64,000 bases of DNA from Symbiodinium natans (taxonomy: Eukaryota; Sar; Dinophyceae; Suessiales; Symbiodiniaceae), in contig CAJNDS010000768.1 in the NCBI GenBank assembly GCA_905221605.1, forward strand, positions 396,359 to 460,358. Direction: 5' to 3'. Positions 34,855 to 48,608 of this stretch are shown piece by piece; the stretch's first letter is position 1; the number at the start of each line of letters is the position of its first letter. Under the pieces are notes generated by a model. The model did no database searches. It worked only from the letters and a program-made list of their open reading frames with translations, and was not told the DNA's origin. The translations under genes and the position numbers were made by a program.

Positions 34855-34945
34855 CTTTGGGGTGTTCCCCCTTATACTAACAGCCCCTAATAGGGATTAT
34901 AATACCCCCTATTATAATCCTATCCAGAAGGGGGAACATCCCAAG
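34855..34945. mobile_element. Family B hairpin element
   Basis: The ends are CTTTGGGGTGTTCCCCCTTA and AGGGGGAACATCCCAAG. The inner part is CAGCCCCTAATAGGGATTAT followed by its inverse. A plus-strand open frame can be joined across it in frame, but this is not independently supported. Confidence 0.65.
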
Positions 34946-36021
34946 CTTCCTTCTGAAAGGGCTGGAGAGCACCCTCAAAAACCCCGAACGAAAGTGCCAT
35001 GCCTGAACCCTATAGCGCCCTCAACTCGGCCTCTGCACCTCGTAGTAGGCCGTCCTAAGCCCAACAAAACCCCAAAGCTTGCCTTCCCATCTGCAGAAGT
35101 GCGTTCGTGTTTCGGGGGCCCCCGGTTTGCTGGCAAAGCTCCTCGCATCTCCCATCCAAGCCAAGCCATCGAAGAGTTGCAGCACATCAAACTACTGCTG
35201 ATACGCACGGGTTCCCTGAACCCCAAAAGCCCAAAACCCTAAAACCGTAAAACCCTAAGACCCCAAAACCCTAAAACCCTAAGACCCCAAAACCCTAAAC
35301 CCTAAAACCGTAAACCCTAAGTAAACCCTGTTCAGGGTATTTTGGGGCCCCCCTCATTTCATGGGGGCTGCCAGTCCTGTGGTGGCAGCAGGGTCCGCAC
35401 TATGGGCTTGATACCCAGCAAGAGGGAGCTCGTCACGTTCATCACGAAGTGCGTGTCCGCGATGAAACCTGCTTCAAGGCTCCGATTGTCAACCCTTGAG
35501 AGCCTAAACCCTAACCCTAAACCCTAAACCCTAAACCTTAAACCCTAAACCCTATTTCCCAGTTCCTCACCGGACTGTGGAGTGACAGTGGCCCTGACTG
35601 GCAGGCACAGCTCCCAACATAGTGCAGTGGATTTTGCTGGTACATGTTGCTAGGGGTTTTAAGCGTTTTGAGGGATCAAGCGTGCGCCACTCTAGCCTCC
35701 AGCCCGTTGAAGCCTTCACAGCCCAAGCCAGCACGTCTTTAAACGAACCGAGCCGGAGGCCTTACTCTTAAAGCTTTTTTCTGATTGCTGAGGACTCCTG
35801 TGCGGTGCGTACAGCATTTTAGTTGGCCATTGGAGCACTAGGTCCTTGAGGGGTATAGCGGCCCAAATCAAGAGTGCCGCCCTTCGGCCCTAAACCCTAA
35901 ACACTAAACCCTCAACCCTCAACCCTAAACCCAGTGGAAACTTGAGACGAGGATATCTGGGCCGTAGTGGCGGTAGCAGCAGGCGGCCTGTAGCGGTAAG
36001 CCTTGAAATACCATCCAAACC

Positions 36022-36042
36022 CTCGAACCCTATTTGCTTAAG

Positions 36043-36078
<36 letters not shown>

Positions 36079-36178
36079 CAAAAAAAAAAAACAAAAAACA
36101 AAATGAACCACAATAATCCCTATTACCCTTGTAAGGAAGCACATCAGTGTTTTTTGGGGATTCTTGAGCGGATGGTAA
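36022..36178. mobile_element. Family E hairpin element with an expanded homopolymer
   Basis: CTATTTGCTTAAGAACCCCC opens the element and is followed by about 35 C residues and an A-rich run. Inside is AATAATCCCTATTACCCTTG, and the right end is GGGGATTCTTGAGCGGATGG. Confidence 0.6.
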
Positions 36179-36930
36179 ACATCTGCACTTGCAGGCAAAG
36201 GGCGTAGCCCAAGCGCTCGCTCCTCCAGTCTGCTTTGGACCTCGGCATGATGCATTAAATGGGGCGAACAAAGCCCTGGCAGGCTCTGGCAACTTGGTCT
36301 TGTTAGAGTGTTATATGAAGAAATCATATTAAACCATTGTTCTATTGTAGTAAAGTATTTCTATGTTATTAGTAATCCACTACTATAATATTCGATAATT
36401 CTATTTCGTAATGCTATACTATTAGAAGACGCTCCTGGATAGGGCACGGCGGGTCAAGGGCAGGGTGGTTGTGCGTACTTAACCCAGGCAGGATGTGGGG
36501 AGTAATTGCAGATTTGCTGGGTGCTAGATGCACTTCTGCTCTGTACATCTGGCCAGCCACGTGCAGGTCGAATCCATAGGGCTCCATGATGTACTCCGGG
36601 TCTTTGCGGAATGGGTTCCTAAGCGCAAAGGTTCGGCAAAGCTTATGATCTGCCAAGACTGCTGCATATGCTTCGGGCAAGTCTACGCCGCCTACGCGTC
36701 AATTCTGCACAGCCCGAGACGCGAGAATCCACTCTTGACATATCCCCCGCATCGGAGAAGAGGCAGTGGCCCAACCCAAAACCCAACAACCCCAACCACT
36801 CTCTGCCCTAAACCCTAAACCCTAAACCCAAAACCCCATTGGACTTTAGGATTTCCGGCAAGCAGCATGCAGCATCCAAAGAATCCTGCGGCCGCAAATC
36901 GTTCCAAGCAGATGTGATTGGCAGTGGATC

Positions 36931-37179
36931 ATGGCGGGCCTTTTGTGTCTCACCAAGGCCTTGCGCAAACCGCTAAAGAAGCCTGGGGCGGGGATCGTGC
37001 CCAGGATTCCAGACTTTCATGTACAAACCATGAAACAGCTCCCTCAGCCGACTTTGCAACGGAAGATCGGTGTGTCCCAGGGTGCCTTTCAAAATGAAGA
37101 ACCCACCCAGTTCTCCGCGAACGGTCCTCGCACGGACACGACTGCATTGAAGTTGTCGTCAAAGGCCAGGTACTTCTGA
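36931..37179 (+). CDS. Uninterrupted 82-residue open frame, function unknown
   Basis: It runs from ATG to TGA, starts MAGLLCLTKALRKPLKKPGA and ends DTTALKLSSKARYF. It is Lys/Gln-rich and not composed of repeat-derived residues. No family is recognised and the antisense strand is also partly open. It lies directly before a hairpin element at 37186-37306. Confidence 0.28.
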   Translation: MAGLLCLTKALRKPLKKPGAGIVPRIPDFHVQTMKQLPQPTLQRKIGVSQGAFQNEEPTQFSANGPRTDTTALKLSSKARYF

Positions 37180-37185
37180 CCTCCA

Positions 37186-37306
37186 AGTCCCCCCTGGTTC
37201 TTAGTAGGGAATGGGGAATTCGGGACCTTGTATCCCGCTGCATATACCCTTTAAGGGGTTATAGAGGGTGGCTGATTCCCTCGTTCCCTTCTTGGAACCA
37301 GCAAGA
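37186..37306. mobile_element. Family H-like hairpin element
   Basis: CTGGTTCTTAGTAGGGAATG on the left matches TTCCCTTCTTGGAACCAG on the right. The centre ATATACCCTTTAAGGGGTTA resembles the family H centre. Confidence 0.5.
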
Positions 37307-37755
37307 CCCATGGGAGAGCAATGCAATGCGAAGTGCACAGGCCGGCTTGGGGTTTAGGGTTTAGGGGTTTAGGGATTAGGGCTTATTGTTTAGGGTTTAG
37401 TGCAGAGACCGACGGTCCAAGTTCCCAGTCTTCAACACCTTGGACCGATGAAGCAGTCTGAGCCCAGAAGCGAACCACCCAACATCGGTCTGCAAGCTCG
37501 CCTTCCGTATGCCAGTAGTCAAGCTTCAGGTCGAAGGCTTTGCAAGTCTCGGTGCGCAGGGCACCTGAGTTCTGAGACCCGCTCCCTCTCTAATAGCATT
37601 TTCACGAATGATTTCCTAGCAAAAAGAGCCCAGCCCAGCAATATCATCTTGAAGCCTGAGAAGCCTAGGCCCTGGAACAAGTTCACCATAGGGTTTCGGG
37701 GCCAGGGTTCAAGGCTTCTGCCATAAGCTTTTTTTGGCCACCCGCACGACACTAC

Positions 37756-39188
37756 ACACACACACACACTCTCACACACACACACACACACTCTCACACA
37801 CACACTCTCACACACACACTCTCACACACACACTCTCACACACACACTCTCACACACACACACACACACTCTCACACACACACTCTCTCACACACACACT
37901 CTCACACACACACACTCTCACACACACACTCTCACACACACACTCTCACACACACACTCTCACACACACACACTCTCACACACACACTCTCACACACACA
38001 CGCTCACACACAACACACTCTCACACACACTCTCACAACACACACACTCTCACACCACACACACTACACACACTCTCACACACACACACACTCACACACA
38101 CACACACTCACACACACACACACACACACCACACTCTCACACACACACACACACACACACTCTCACACACACACACACACACTCACACACACACACACTC
38201 TCACACACACACACACACACACACCCTCACACACACACACACACTCACTCACTCACTCACTCACTCACTCACACACACACACACACCCTCTCACACACAC
38301 ACCCTCACACACACACATACACACACACCCACACCCACACCCACACCCACACCCCCACCCCCACCCCCACCCCCACCCCCACCCCCACCCGCACCCGCAC
38401 CCGCACCCGCACCCGCACCCGCACCCGCACCCGCACCCGCACCCGCACCCGCACCCGCACACGCACACGCACCCGCACCCGCTCACGCTCACGCTCACGC
38501 ACACGCTCACGCTCACGCTCACGCTCACGCTCACGCTCACGCTCACGCACACGCACACGCTCACGCTCACGCTCACGCACACGCACACGCACAGGCACGC
38601 ACACGCACGCACGCGCACGCACACGCGCACACGCACACGCACGCACACACGCGCACACACACACACACAAACACACAAACACACTCACACACTCACACCA
38701 ACACAACTCACACAATCACACAATCACATCACTCAACACACTCACACACTCCACCACTCACACACACTCAACACTCACACACACTCACACACTCACACAC
38801 ACTCACAAACTCACACACACTCACACACTCTATCACACACACACTCTCCACACCCACACCACTCTCACACACACCCTCTCACACACACACACTCTCACAC
38901 CCACCTCTCACACACACACACACACACTCACACACACCACACCAACACATCACACACACTCAGCACACACACTCACACACACACTCACACTCACACACAC
39001 ACTCAACCACACCACTCACACACACCCACACTCACCACCACACACACACACACACACTCACACTCACACACTCACACACTCACACACACACACACTCACA
39101 CTCACACAAACACACTCACTCACACACTCACACACACACACACTCACACACACACACTCACACACATACTCACACTCACACTCACACA

Positions 39189-39219
<31 letters not shown>
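37756..39219 (+). repeat. 1.46 kb compound CA-derived microsatellite
   Basis: CACACTCT-type units dominate 37756-38330. Hexamer zones follow in blocks: CCCACA, CCCCCA, CCCGCA (about 38328-38460) and then GCTCAC/ACGCAC (about 38460-38650). CA/CTCA sequence resumes to 39219. The long open frames on both strands are low-complexity artefacts. Confidence 0.97.
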
Positions 39220-39223
<4 letters not shown>

Positions 39224-39549
39224 CGGTATCCGCTCCGCAGGGACAATTCGAGGGTACAGGTTGAGGTTCACGGGGTCCACAGGGGACAAACCGTTACAAT
39301 CACAATGCGATAAGGTTTAGGGTTTTTTTGCCACCCGCCAAGCAGCCAAGCCACAGCGCGGGGTAACACAGTGTTTGGGGTTCGGGGTTACTTTAGGGTT
39401 TGTCACAGGGGCCCTATAGGGTTCTCAAGGTTCAGGGTTGAAGGCCAAAGGCGCTGAGCGAAGCGGTGCTCGAGTCGCGGAGGAGGACTTCCCCTGCAAA
39501 GGTTACTGGTTCTAAGATTCCGAGTGGAAGCCCTGAACTTGGGGGGGGG

Positions 39550-39644
39550 CCCTTGTGATAAAATCCTCATATACACTACACATCATAAGGGCCCATACTT
39601 CGGATCCCTATGCACAAGGGTAAGGGACCATACCAAGGGCCCAT
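39550..39644. mobile_element. Family J-like hairpin element
   Basis: It contains GGGCCCTTGTGATAAAATCC, GGGCCCATACTTCGGATCCC and GGGACCATACCAAGGGCCCA, an inverted arrangement around CATAAGGGCCCATAC. Confidence 0.45.
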
Positions 39645-39892
39645 GGTTCCAACCTTCGACCGGCTCGTAGATTTCAGGCGTCCTGATTTTGCTTCAGGTA
39701 TCCTGGCACTACAAGGCGCATTCTTATAATTCCCTGCTAAGAACCAGTAAGACAGTGAAGCCCTAAACCCTACACCCTAAACCCTGCGACCTAGGGATTG
39801 TGTCAACAACTCATGGAACCGGGGTTTCGGTCTGCGACGCTGACACTCCGAAACGAGTCTGGCCTCAGGCAGCAAAGATACGATTACTACGG

Positions 39893-40079
39893 CTAGACCC
39901 AGGAGTAACCTAGGAATAAGAAGGGTAATCTTTTTGGTTTAAAAAAGGGTTTAGAGTTGAAAGGGTGACCCAAGAGTAACCTAGGAACAAAAAGGGTGCC
40001 CTGTTTTGGTTTTAAGGGGCTTTTAAGGGAGCCCCAGCCCTAAAAAAAGGACATAAGGGCCTACTCCGGGTCCTAGACA
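39893..40079. mobile_element. Two adjacent family D elements
   Basis: One partial copy starts at CTAGACCCAGGAGTAACCTA. A second copy follows, with GGTTTTAAGGGGCTTTTAAG and GGGCCTACTCCGGGTCCTAG. Part of the first (GAGTAACCTAGGAA) is repeated at 39977-39992. Confidence 0.5.
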
Positions 40080-40252
40080 GGCTGCAGTGTGTCTGGCCAC
40101 ATGTACCAGCAGGGGCCATCAGCTCTTTCAGCTACCACCTACAACCTGCCCTTACCTTGCCGTGATGATGATAGAGCGGCAGAGAACAAGATCGTTCAGG
40201 CAGCCGTAACCACACTTGAATCCAGGATCATGGGCTCTTTCCCGCACGGAAG

Positions 40253-40307
40253 CCTAAACCCTAAACCCTAAACCCTAAACCCTAAACCCTAAACCCTAAA
40301 CCCTAAA
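40253..40307 (+). repeat. Interstitial telomere-type array
   Basis: About 7.5 perfect CCCTAAA heptamers. Confidence 0.95.
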
Positions 40308-40867
40308 AAGGGCGTGGTTGAAAGGCCGAATTTCAATACAGTGGAAGGCGCACGTCAGCGCAGAACCAACCCTCTCGCTGCCTCGCCGCTGTTGGGCTTC
40401 TGAGAAGCCAGCACCCACGGACCTACAACTTAAGGGGTCGAAGGGACCGTCAATCTTATTCCGCTATATAACCCCTCTATTATATATGCATATATGTATA
40501 TATATATATATATGCATATATTTATACATACATACCTAAAATAGTCCCGATATACCTAAGAAGCCCCTCATAACCCCCAAATAACCCCTAAGGTCCCTTA
40601 AAAAGGTCTCTTCCTTCAGTCGAACAACACGCAGAGGAAGGAACTAAGAGTTTTAACCTGGGAGTCCCAGGCACCAAGCCTCCATGGAAGAGCTCAGGGA
40701 TCGGGGCTTTCGAGGGGGCCTATGCTGGCTAAAAAGCGCACCGTGCTCAACCGGAGACTGGTGCTGGCCCAGGGGCAAGCGCTGCTGACCCCGGAGCTGG
40801 GACAACGGGTCCTCCGACGTTTGGGCTCGTTACACCCTTAACCCTAAACTCCGCACGGCCCTGGCCT

Positions 40868-41240
40868 GATGCTATTAATATTATTATTACGATTACTAAT
40901 ATTATTATTATTATTATTCTTATTTACTATTGTTTTTGTTGTTTTTGATTTTTGACTTTTCTTTTTTTGGCTGGGGGGGCGGGGGGCGAGGGTGTGGGTT
41001 TTGCAGGATTTGGGGTTTACAGGGTTTTTTAAAGGCGCGTCGACGCTCACGCGTAAACACTTGCTCAGGCCAAGCTTCTGAAAATTAATCTGCTGTCATT
41101 TTGAAATACGAACATACTGAAAAAGTATAAATAAATACATGTCAGTAAATAGATAAAATAAATGAATGAAGAAAGAAAGAAATAAATAAATACATAAATA
41201 ACTAAGTATATATATATACGTATGTAAATACATATTTAGT
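40868..41240. repeat. AT-rich low-complexity stretches
   Basis: (ATT)n at 40871-40920, a T-rich/G-rich switch at 40930-41000, and AAATAAATAAATACAT-type sequence at 41120-41215. Confidence 0.75.
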
Positions 41241-44200
41241 ACAACTATGAATGCTACTATACGAAAAGGATTCATAGTGTTCAGAGTTTTTGTGTTGAGA
41301 CCCCACGCCTTGCTTCCGTACTTTCTTGTGACCCGCGAAGTGCTCCCTTCGTGGGGGCGGGGGGGAGGGTAAACCCTGAAAAAAAACAAGCGAACATCAC
41401 ATCCTGCGAGGGTTTCTTTCCTCCTCGAGGCACGAAAAATTGTCATAGAAGAATTTAGGGTGCGGGTTTTTTGGGCTTAAAGGTTTCGGGAAAAAGGGTC
41501 TTGAATATTGGGTGGGAGGGGGAGGGGTCTACATGAGAGAGGGTCGGACTCGACGCTTCCCAGCACTTGGCGTAGCAAGGTCCTCCAAGGCCAGCCTGGC
41601 ATTCCGGGTTTACTTGCTTGAAGGTTCCATTAGGGTTTCGGGTTTAGGTTCTGTTAAGGTTCCATGGTGGTACACGAAGGCTGTGCGGACCAAAAAAGAG
41701 AACACGACCAGAAGTTGTGCTCCTCGCAGCCCCTTTATCAACAAGGACTCTTAATGCGGGTGGTAAACAAACCCTAAACCCCAAACCCCCAAGCCATCAT
41801 GATGTTTCCCCTCGTCATGGGGGGTTCGGGTTGAGCCTTGAGGATTTGCCGATGATGCCCCCCGTTTTCGGCGCCCCCCACCCGCCCCCCCTCCCCTTCC
41901 TCAAGGGCTTTGGGGTGGATTCAGGTACCCCTGAACCCTACACATCCCGAAGCCCGAATCTCAAACTCTTACTCCATCCGTCCGAGCTGCTGGAAGCCCT
42001 GGCCTGGAGAAGGCGCAGGGTTTGGGAGGCTTGCAGATTCGGAGATGGGTCCCTAAACTTTGAAGCGTTCAAAGGCCTTCCTACTTAAAAACCAGGGTTT
42101 AGGGTTTAGGGTTTCGGGTTTAGGGCCACAGACTCCAACCCTAAGGCAAAGTTTTTGATTGAAGGAGTGCCACGGCCGAGTCCAAACGTAAACCCCTGTT
42201 GCCCCCGTAGCGTGCAGGTATGGCCATGAGACAACCTGTGGGGCATCGAACCTACATGATAATGGGATGAATGAGTGAATTAACAGATGAATGAGGCAGA
42301 GGAAGAGGAAGCACGGGAGAGGGATGCTGTCATGATGACGATGTGATGCTGACGGACGGTGATGACGGATGGCGGCGGCGGTGCTGGTGCTAGGAAGAGG
42401 AAGAGGATGCAAGATCCAAGCGGCCGGACCACACTTTGCATACGCAGCGCTACAAAGAACCTCATAACAGGACTATACATGAAAGCCCTATGAACACCTC
42501 CCTCATGTTTTTACAGTGGCCTTTCATGATATTATGGAGTCCCCTTGAAACCGCTTCATGGAGGTCTGTTCCAGTCTTCAGGCTTGCTTACCATCGCCCG
42601 AAGAGTTCCGAGGAAGAAACTATTTCAGTAACCAAGTTCTGAGGCCACAAATCTCAGGGCTGACCTCCCCTTTCCGAGCCCTTTACCTTTGCACTAACTC
42701 CCGATTGCCCTATGTACGACCTGAAGCCCAAAGCCATCCAACACCCGACGAAATCCCAGGAGGCCCCAATGCAGCCACGGCGCAGCACAGCCGCAGCTGA
42801 GCACCGCTGCGCGCGGAGCCGCCGGCGGCCTCGGCGGAGGCCGAGGCCGCCGCGTGCTTCGAGGCCTGGGCTCGACTTTGGGGGGGGGGGAGCCTTGCGC
42901 TCGGTTCTACGCTCTTAAATCTTTGAGCAGTCCAGACGGCAAGATGGCACAACCCAGAACCCTCAACTCCTGAACTCACGAGTCCTCGACCCACTCTAAA
43001 CCTTAAACCATACCTCTCAACCCTAATCCCTCAGCTAATTTTCCGACTCCAACAATTCGACCGACCCGCTGCTGTTTCGTGGTGGCCGGAGAAGAATGCT
43101 GCTGAGATGACCTCCACGCATCTCAACGTGCGTTTTTGTGTAGTTTGCTTGCTTCTGCGGCGTTCTGCCCTTTTTCTCACTTGCTCTGACAGAAGGTTTC
43201 GTTTGGATTTCAGGGGTCGCAGTTGGATGAAGGCATGTCTCTCAGGTATGCCCTTTGCCAGAACCGGCCCCTGGGCAGACGATGGCAAAGGCATGGCTGA
43301 GACTCTCTATCTCCCTAAACCCTCAACCCCGAAGCCTTATCCCTCATAGCGGCTGAAGCTTCGATGCGTGTTGCAGGGGCACAAAAAGAAGTGGCATACC
43401 AGTTACCAATGATACTCGAACAAGAATATTTCCTAGGAGTCGCTGACCATAAAAAGAGCAAGCTCCCCAGAAGAGCCTTGCTTGGGGTTTAGGGTTTAGG
43501 GGTTTACTGTACGGATCTTCGAGCTTCTTATCCACAGCACGTACTCACCGCATTTTCATGTACGTGGCCTCGTGCGCGGGCCATACTGGCTGGTCTGGCC
43601 TCAGCTCGGCCAGCAGAGGCTCAGTTCAGAGATCACCACAAGTTTCGCCAACGATCCGACCGATCACTGCCCTTTTCTCCTCAAGCCTTGATCCTCATGG
43701 AGGATTTTTGGCGCAACATGGCAGTAACACGCGAAGGTCCGAAGGTCCGGGTGAACTATGGAAGCTGGAAATGCAACACTTCAAGCTTCCAAGCTCCAGT
43801 CTCACAACTTGTGTGGCCCACGTCTTCTGAACTGTTTACAAAACTTGTGGATCCCTATGTCCAAAAGCGCAAAAAAGCTCCAACCCCGATGTGGAGGTTT
43901 ACGAACATTTGTGACCCCCAATACACTCCCCAATTCCCTTTTTAGAAGGACCCCAATTCAGTACCCCCCCCCCCCCCGGAAATCTCCCCAGTGCAGGGCA
44001 GAGCAGCTGAATCTCCCAGGGTGCCTCTGGGGCCACCTTGGCCCTGGAGAGGTAGGGTGTGCTTAGGGTTTAGGGCAATTAGGGTTTAGGGGCTCACTCG
44101 GAGCTCTGGGCTGAGGGTGTTTCGGGTTCTAAGGGGTTGAGGACTCTGAAAGTACAGGATCCATGAGAGGTATCCCCTTTCCCCTTTTGCGAGAACGATT

Positions 44201-45186
44201 TGGGGTTTAGGACTGAATGGCTACTGACATCCGCCCATCGCCTACGCACGTTCTACGTCGCGTACAGCTCGGAAACTTTTTTGGGTGGCTCGTGGAGCAC
44301 ATGGGGTGACTGCATCCTTAACCCTACCCTCCTACAGCAAGCGCAGGAACTCCAATTTTGCACCAATGGGCTCCATGCTAACACCCGTATAAATTTTCTG
44401 CAGCGCAAAAACCCTGAAAACCGCAAACCCGAACCCTAAACCCCAAACCCTGAAACCTTTAAACCCTGAACCCTAAAAAACCCCGAATCCCCAAACTCCA
44501 ACATCCTAAACCCTTCCAGTAGCCCCCCCCATAGATGGCCTCACAGCACTCTCCCACCAAGTCTTGGCTTCGCCTTTGAGGATGGCTGGGATTCGGGTTA
44601 GTAGGGTTTAGGGTTTAGGGTTCTAAGGGGTAAGGGTATAGGGTTTCAGGTAAATTCAGAACGTCAGGCCGCTTCTTGTTCAGGCCTGTGCCTCAAGCTG
44701 TTTGTCTTGCAAGAGAAGGAGAGAAAGAGAGGAAGAGAAAGAGAGAGCTGATCCGCAGAAGTTGAAGGTTTCTTTGAGCATCCCCAAACAGAGCCCTTCA
44801 TGAAGATGGCTTGTTCTCGCTGTAATAAATATCATAAGGCTCTTGAATTAGATCACAAGTGCGCAAGAAGTCTTTATTCATGATTCCCCCTTTTGACTTG
44901 GTGCCACCACCTGAAGGGGTATCGGATCCAGATATACCTGGCAAGGAGACACAACAGGGAGTCGACTTTGGTTGTCGGTAGTTCTGATAAGATAAAAGGA
45001 TACACGAGTATCAAAAATCTATAGTCTCTCTTTTCCATACTCAGATCATCAGGAAGAAGCGAAATAACGATTGAATGGGCTTGGCACCGACTTGTAAGGG
45101 AGCTTCCTTGACAACAAGAAGATGCAGATGCTCCCTTAATTCCCTGCCATGCCTTTGTTAGAAATTCTGTGCATCTAGTTGCTCCT

Positions 45187-45266
45187 GAGAGGTTCATGGG
45201 CACTTATAAATAGGGAAATAAGTATGGTAACTCTACCTAGAACACCACTTAGGAGTACTCATAATC
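45187..45266. mobile_element. Family A element, degenerate
   Basis: It retains GAGGTTCATGGGCACTTATA and AAGTATGGTAACTCTACCTA. The right end is weak (TAGGAGTACTCATAATCC). Confidence 0.45.
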
Positions 45267-46944
45267 CACGCACCAAAGAACAGAGTTCGTGAGATATGCT
45301 TCCCAGCATCGACTGAGGGGCCGAGCTCCAAGGCTTCGCCCCACGTTTTTTTGCTGTTGCCTTTTTTTTGCCACTTGCCTAGCAGCCTCGCAACCACACT
45401 GCAGGGATGCAAAAAAACGGTTCATGTCCTGTGTCTCGAGAAAGGGAGAAGTGATCGACTCGAGAACGGCTTTTGCTTTTTTGGGGTTTAGGGTTTAGGG
45501 CTTAGGGGTTTAGGGGCTTAGGGCTGAGGGGTTTAGGGGTTTAGGGGTTTAGGGGTCTCCGGTTCTAAGGTTTAAGGGCGAGGGTGCCTAAACTCCAAAG
45601 CCCTGAACCTCAGGCCCTCCATACCTCTTCCCCATTTCTGCGAGTGGCAGTGAGCACATGAGTATCATGAGTACACCACCCACCGGCACAAAACATGAAG
45701 GCAACCTCCAGGAACTCCAAACCCTAAACCCTAAACCCTAAAATCCTAAAACCTAAACCCTACTGGGCATTGCAGGGTCCAGGTGCTGTAGTTCTGCAGA
45801 GCTCGCAGGAGCTTCCACTGCAGGGTCAGCGGCGAGCTGTTCTGGGATGCAGGGCGGCAGCTTCCCCCCCGACCCTACCTCAAGAACCCCAACGCAAGCC
45901 ATTTTTTGGGGGGTTACCTGGGTACCTAAGACGCCTATATGAGGCTTTGAAATGAAAGCATGCAAGGTTTGGGGCTCTTTCAAGTAGAAGACCAGGCCTG
46001 AAAGTTCAGTCCCAAGAACCCTTTGTGTTGCACCTTGGAGCCGTAACTCCCCTAAACAGGGTGTCGGGTTTAGGGTTTAGGGCTGGAATCTGAATGCGCA
46101 GGCCACCGTTTGAAGTTTAGGGTTTTTTATTTTCTGCGACCCGCCTAGCTGAAAGTTTAGGGTTTAGGTTTTAGGGTTTGAGGTTAAGGGTAGAGGCCTC
46201 ATGCCGAAGGAGATGCAAGGCTTTGGGGCACTAAGGGTTGAGGGTGCAGTTGAGCTGTTTGTGCCAGCCCTGGCACGCAGCCACCACCAATCTCGGCATA
46301 GATGCCAACCTCCTCAGCTTGAGCGCAATGGGCAGGGCTTTTGCGACATGAAGTTCAAGCGTTTCGGGCTTGAGGGGGTTGTTGAATGTTGTTGAACTGC
46401 GCGGGCAAAATGAGAAGCAAGGAACTTACCAAGCGGAAGCTTACGAACATGAGCGTATGAAATGAAACGTTTGCACTGCGTTCGCCTTGCAAGGTGCTCG
46501 GGTATGAAGACATACGCAAGATGAGGGCGACCGATCGACAAAAGAGAGCGATCTCAGGTGGAACAAAACCCAGACTCCAGAGCCTAAGCCCTAGACCCAC
46601 ATCCCTAAGCAGTGCTAGATTTGAAATAGGGTGCGCCTAACAGACTCTTACAGCATGATGAAGAAGAGGCATCCCGAAGCCAAACCGGCATCTAGGGCGA
46701 CTTTCAGCCAGAAGATAGTCACCCTAAACCCTAAACCCTACATCAGATAGTCCGAAGCAAAGCAGCTTGCTCATGGAGGAAATCCCAGAGTCCCTCCTGC
46801 GGCTGGGAGTTCTTGTCGTAGTCTTGAAGGCCAGCAAAGGGGTTAGTGTTTTTTCTGTTTGCCACCCGCCTAGCTGACTGTAAGATCGCACGTTAGGGCC
46901 GTTAGGGGTTCCCAAAGAGCCCAATACCCTTCATTCTTAAAACC

Positions 46945-46974
46945 CTACTTCTAACTACCCATGAACCTCCACGA
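46945..46974. mobile_element. Family A fragment (one arm)
   Basis: Only one arm is present: CCCTACTTCTAACTACCCATGAACCTCCA in order, without the inner part or the opposite arm. Confidence 0.45.
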
Positions 46975-47089
46975 GTTTCTTGTACGCCTTTTGCATGGGG
47001 GGCCCCTCCCCTCCCCCTTGCGGGGAAAAGCCAAGGAAGCAGAAGCTCTCAGAATGGGAATGACGCAAGTGGTAGCGGGTTTAGGGATT

Positions 47090-47204
47090 GGGGTTAGCTA
47101 CTACTTCCTTCAGAACCCCTCAAACAGTGAAACACATTTTCCTTACACGGGAAATATGGGGATCGTTATCTTTAATTTTCTCGGGTTCTTCAACAAATAG
47201 AGCT
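47090..47204. mobile_element. Family E element, inverted and diverged
   Basis: It starts AGCTACTACTTCCTTCAGAA and ends CGGGTTCTTCAACAAATAGAG. The inner TTTTCCTTACACGGGAAATA is diverged. Confidence 0.45.
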
Positions 47205-48608
47205 AAGGGTTTAGGATTCCCCAAGGTCCCAAGGTCCACACGCCACCTTTCTGGGACAACACCGCAGCAGGCCCCCCCCCGTCTCCGCATTCCCCTATCG
47301 CACCGTAAGGGATTTCCGACAATTAAGGTTCCTTGTGGGGATTCTACTGTATTTGGGGTGTGAAGAGCAACTCTACGCGTGTTTTAAACAGTCAGAGGAC
47401 CTGCCGCTGTGGTATCAGAACCGGATGCAGCACCTGGCTATCTCAAGACGTATCTTGCTGGCGCCTCCTCACAAGCTTTTGAGAGGGTGCACCTGGGTGA
47501 CGCCATGCACAGGAGCCTGCAACAAGCCGCCCATTCCCAAAGCCCCGCCCTGGGTTCAGATCCCTAAACCCTTTTTGCATCCAGGTCTCTTGCAGCCAGC
47601 CGGGTTAGAGTTAAGTCTGAGCCCTAAACCCTAAAAACCCCAAATCTTAATTCATCCCCGGATCATCCTCCTTTTCGCCAATCCGCTGCTTTGTCTCTGC
47701 AGAGGTGAGCTCCGCAGCGGCAAGGCCTCAACGTGGTCGAGGTTTAGCCGGTTTAGGGTATTTGGTTGCTTCGGGTTGTTTAGGGAGTAGGCACCTCCTG
47801 CTGTTATCTGCAGGGCATAACTGAGACCAAGCTCCCTAGCACAGCCGTTTACGCCTGTGGCACTGGATGAGTCACGTATAGCTTTGACCATGAGTTGACT
47901 AGTCGGAGAAGCCGCCGTTTTCGTCTCAGCCTGCCGCCGGTTTAGGGTTTCGGGTTTAGGGAACACTGCTTGAATCTGGGGTCACCGAGTGTTTCGCGGG
48001 CTAGAAGGCCGGATCCAGTGAGACCATGGCGTTTGGGGTTCCGGGGAGTAAGTTCCCCAAACCCTAAACCCTAAACCCCACACCCTTATCCCTAAACCAA
48101 CTGCAGTCAAAGATGCAGAGCGAGCCGGAGTTTTGCTTCAGCCTGCGGTCCTCGCGTGTTTCCGTGGATGCCAACGACAGGATCAAAGAACCCCGAGTGG
48201 GGTTGATCAAGCACTAAAGCATGAACCGCCAGGTACCCGCATGTTCTGAGAGCCCTAAACCAAACCCTGAGCTGGAGAGGATAGGCTGTCAAACAAATTC
48301 TTCTTCTGCTCCCCCCATCTGCCGAGTGTCATGTAAACTCCAAAGTCCCTGAGCCAAAAGTAAGAGACCTCCAACTGGTCCGCCCAGAACCTCTGACGCC
48401 CTAAGTGTCATCCAGCCTATCTGAAGACTCCGTGGTATAGCTTCTAGTTGGGGTACACAGGAAAAAGCCCTGAAACACGACTCTAAAGATAAGCCCTTCG
48501 CCTTTGAAATACCCTGACTCCACATCATGGTCAGGGCTCCGAGTTCAAGGCCACGCTGTCAGAGCGGCCCAGGGACGGCTGGAAGCTGCGATATCCTACA
48601 GGTTTTTT

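Noticed and set aside
36540-37180. Minus-strand exon-like segments at 36.5-37.2 kb
   Set aside because: At 36931-37179 the plus strand has an intact ATG-to-TGA frame while the minus reading needs an implausible frame change; the remaining part is ambiguous.
37734-39320. A 528-codon open frame, the longest in the window
   Set aside because: It is read entirely from the CA-derived microsatellite and gives only Thr-His/Ser-His/Pro low-complexity sequence.
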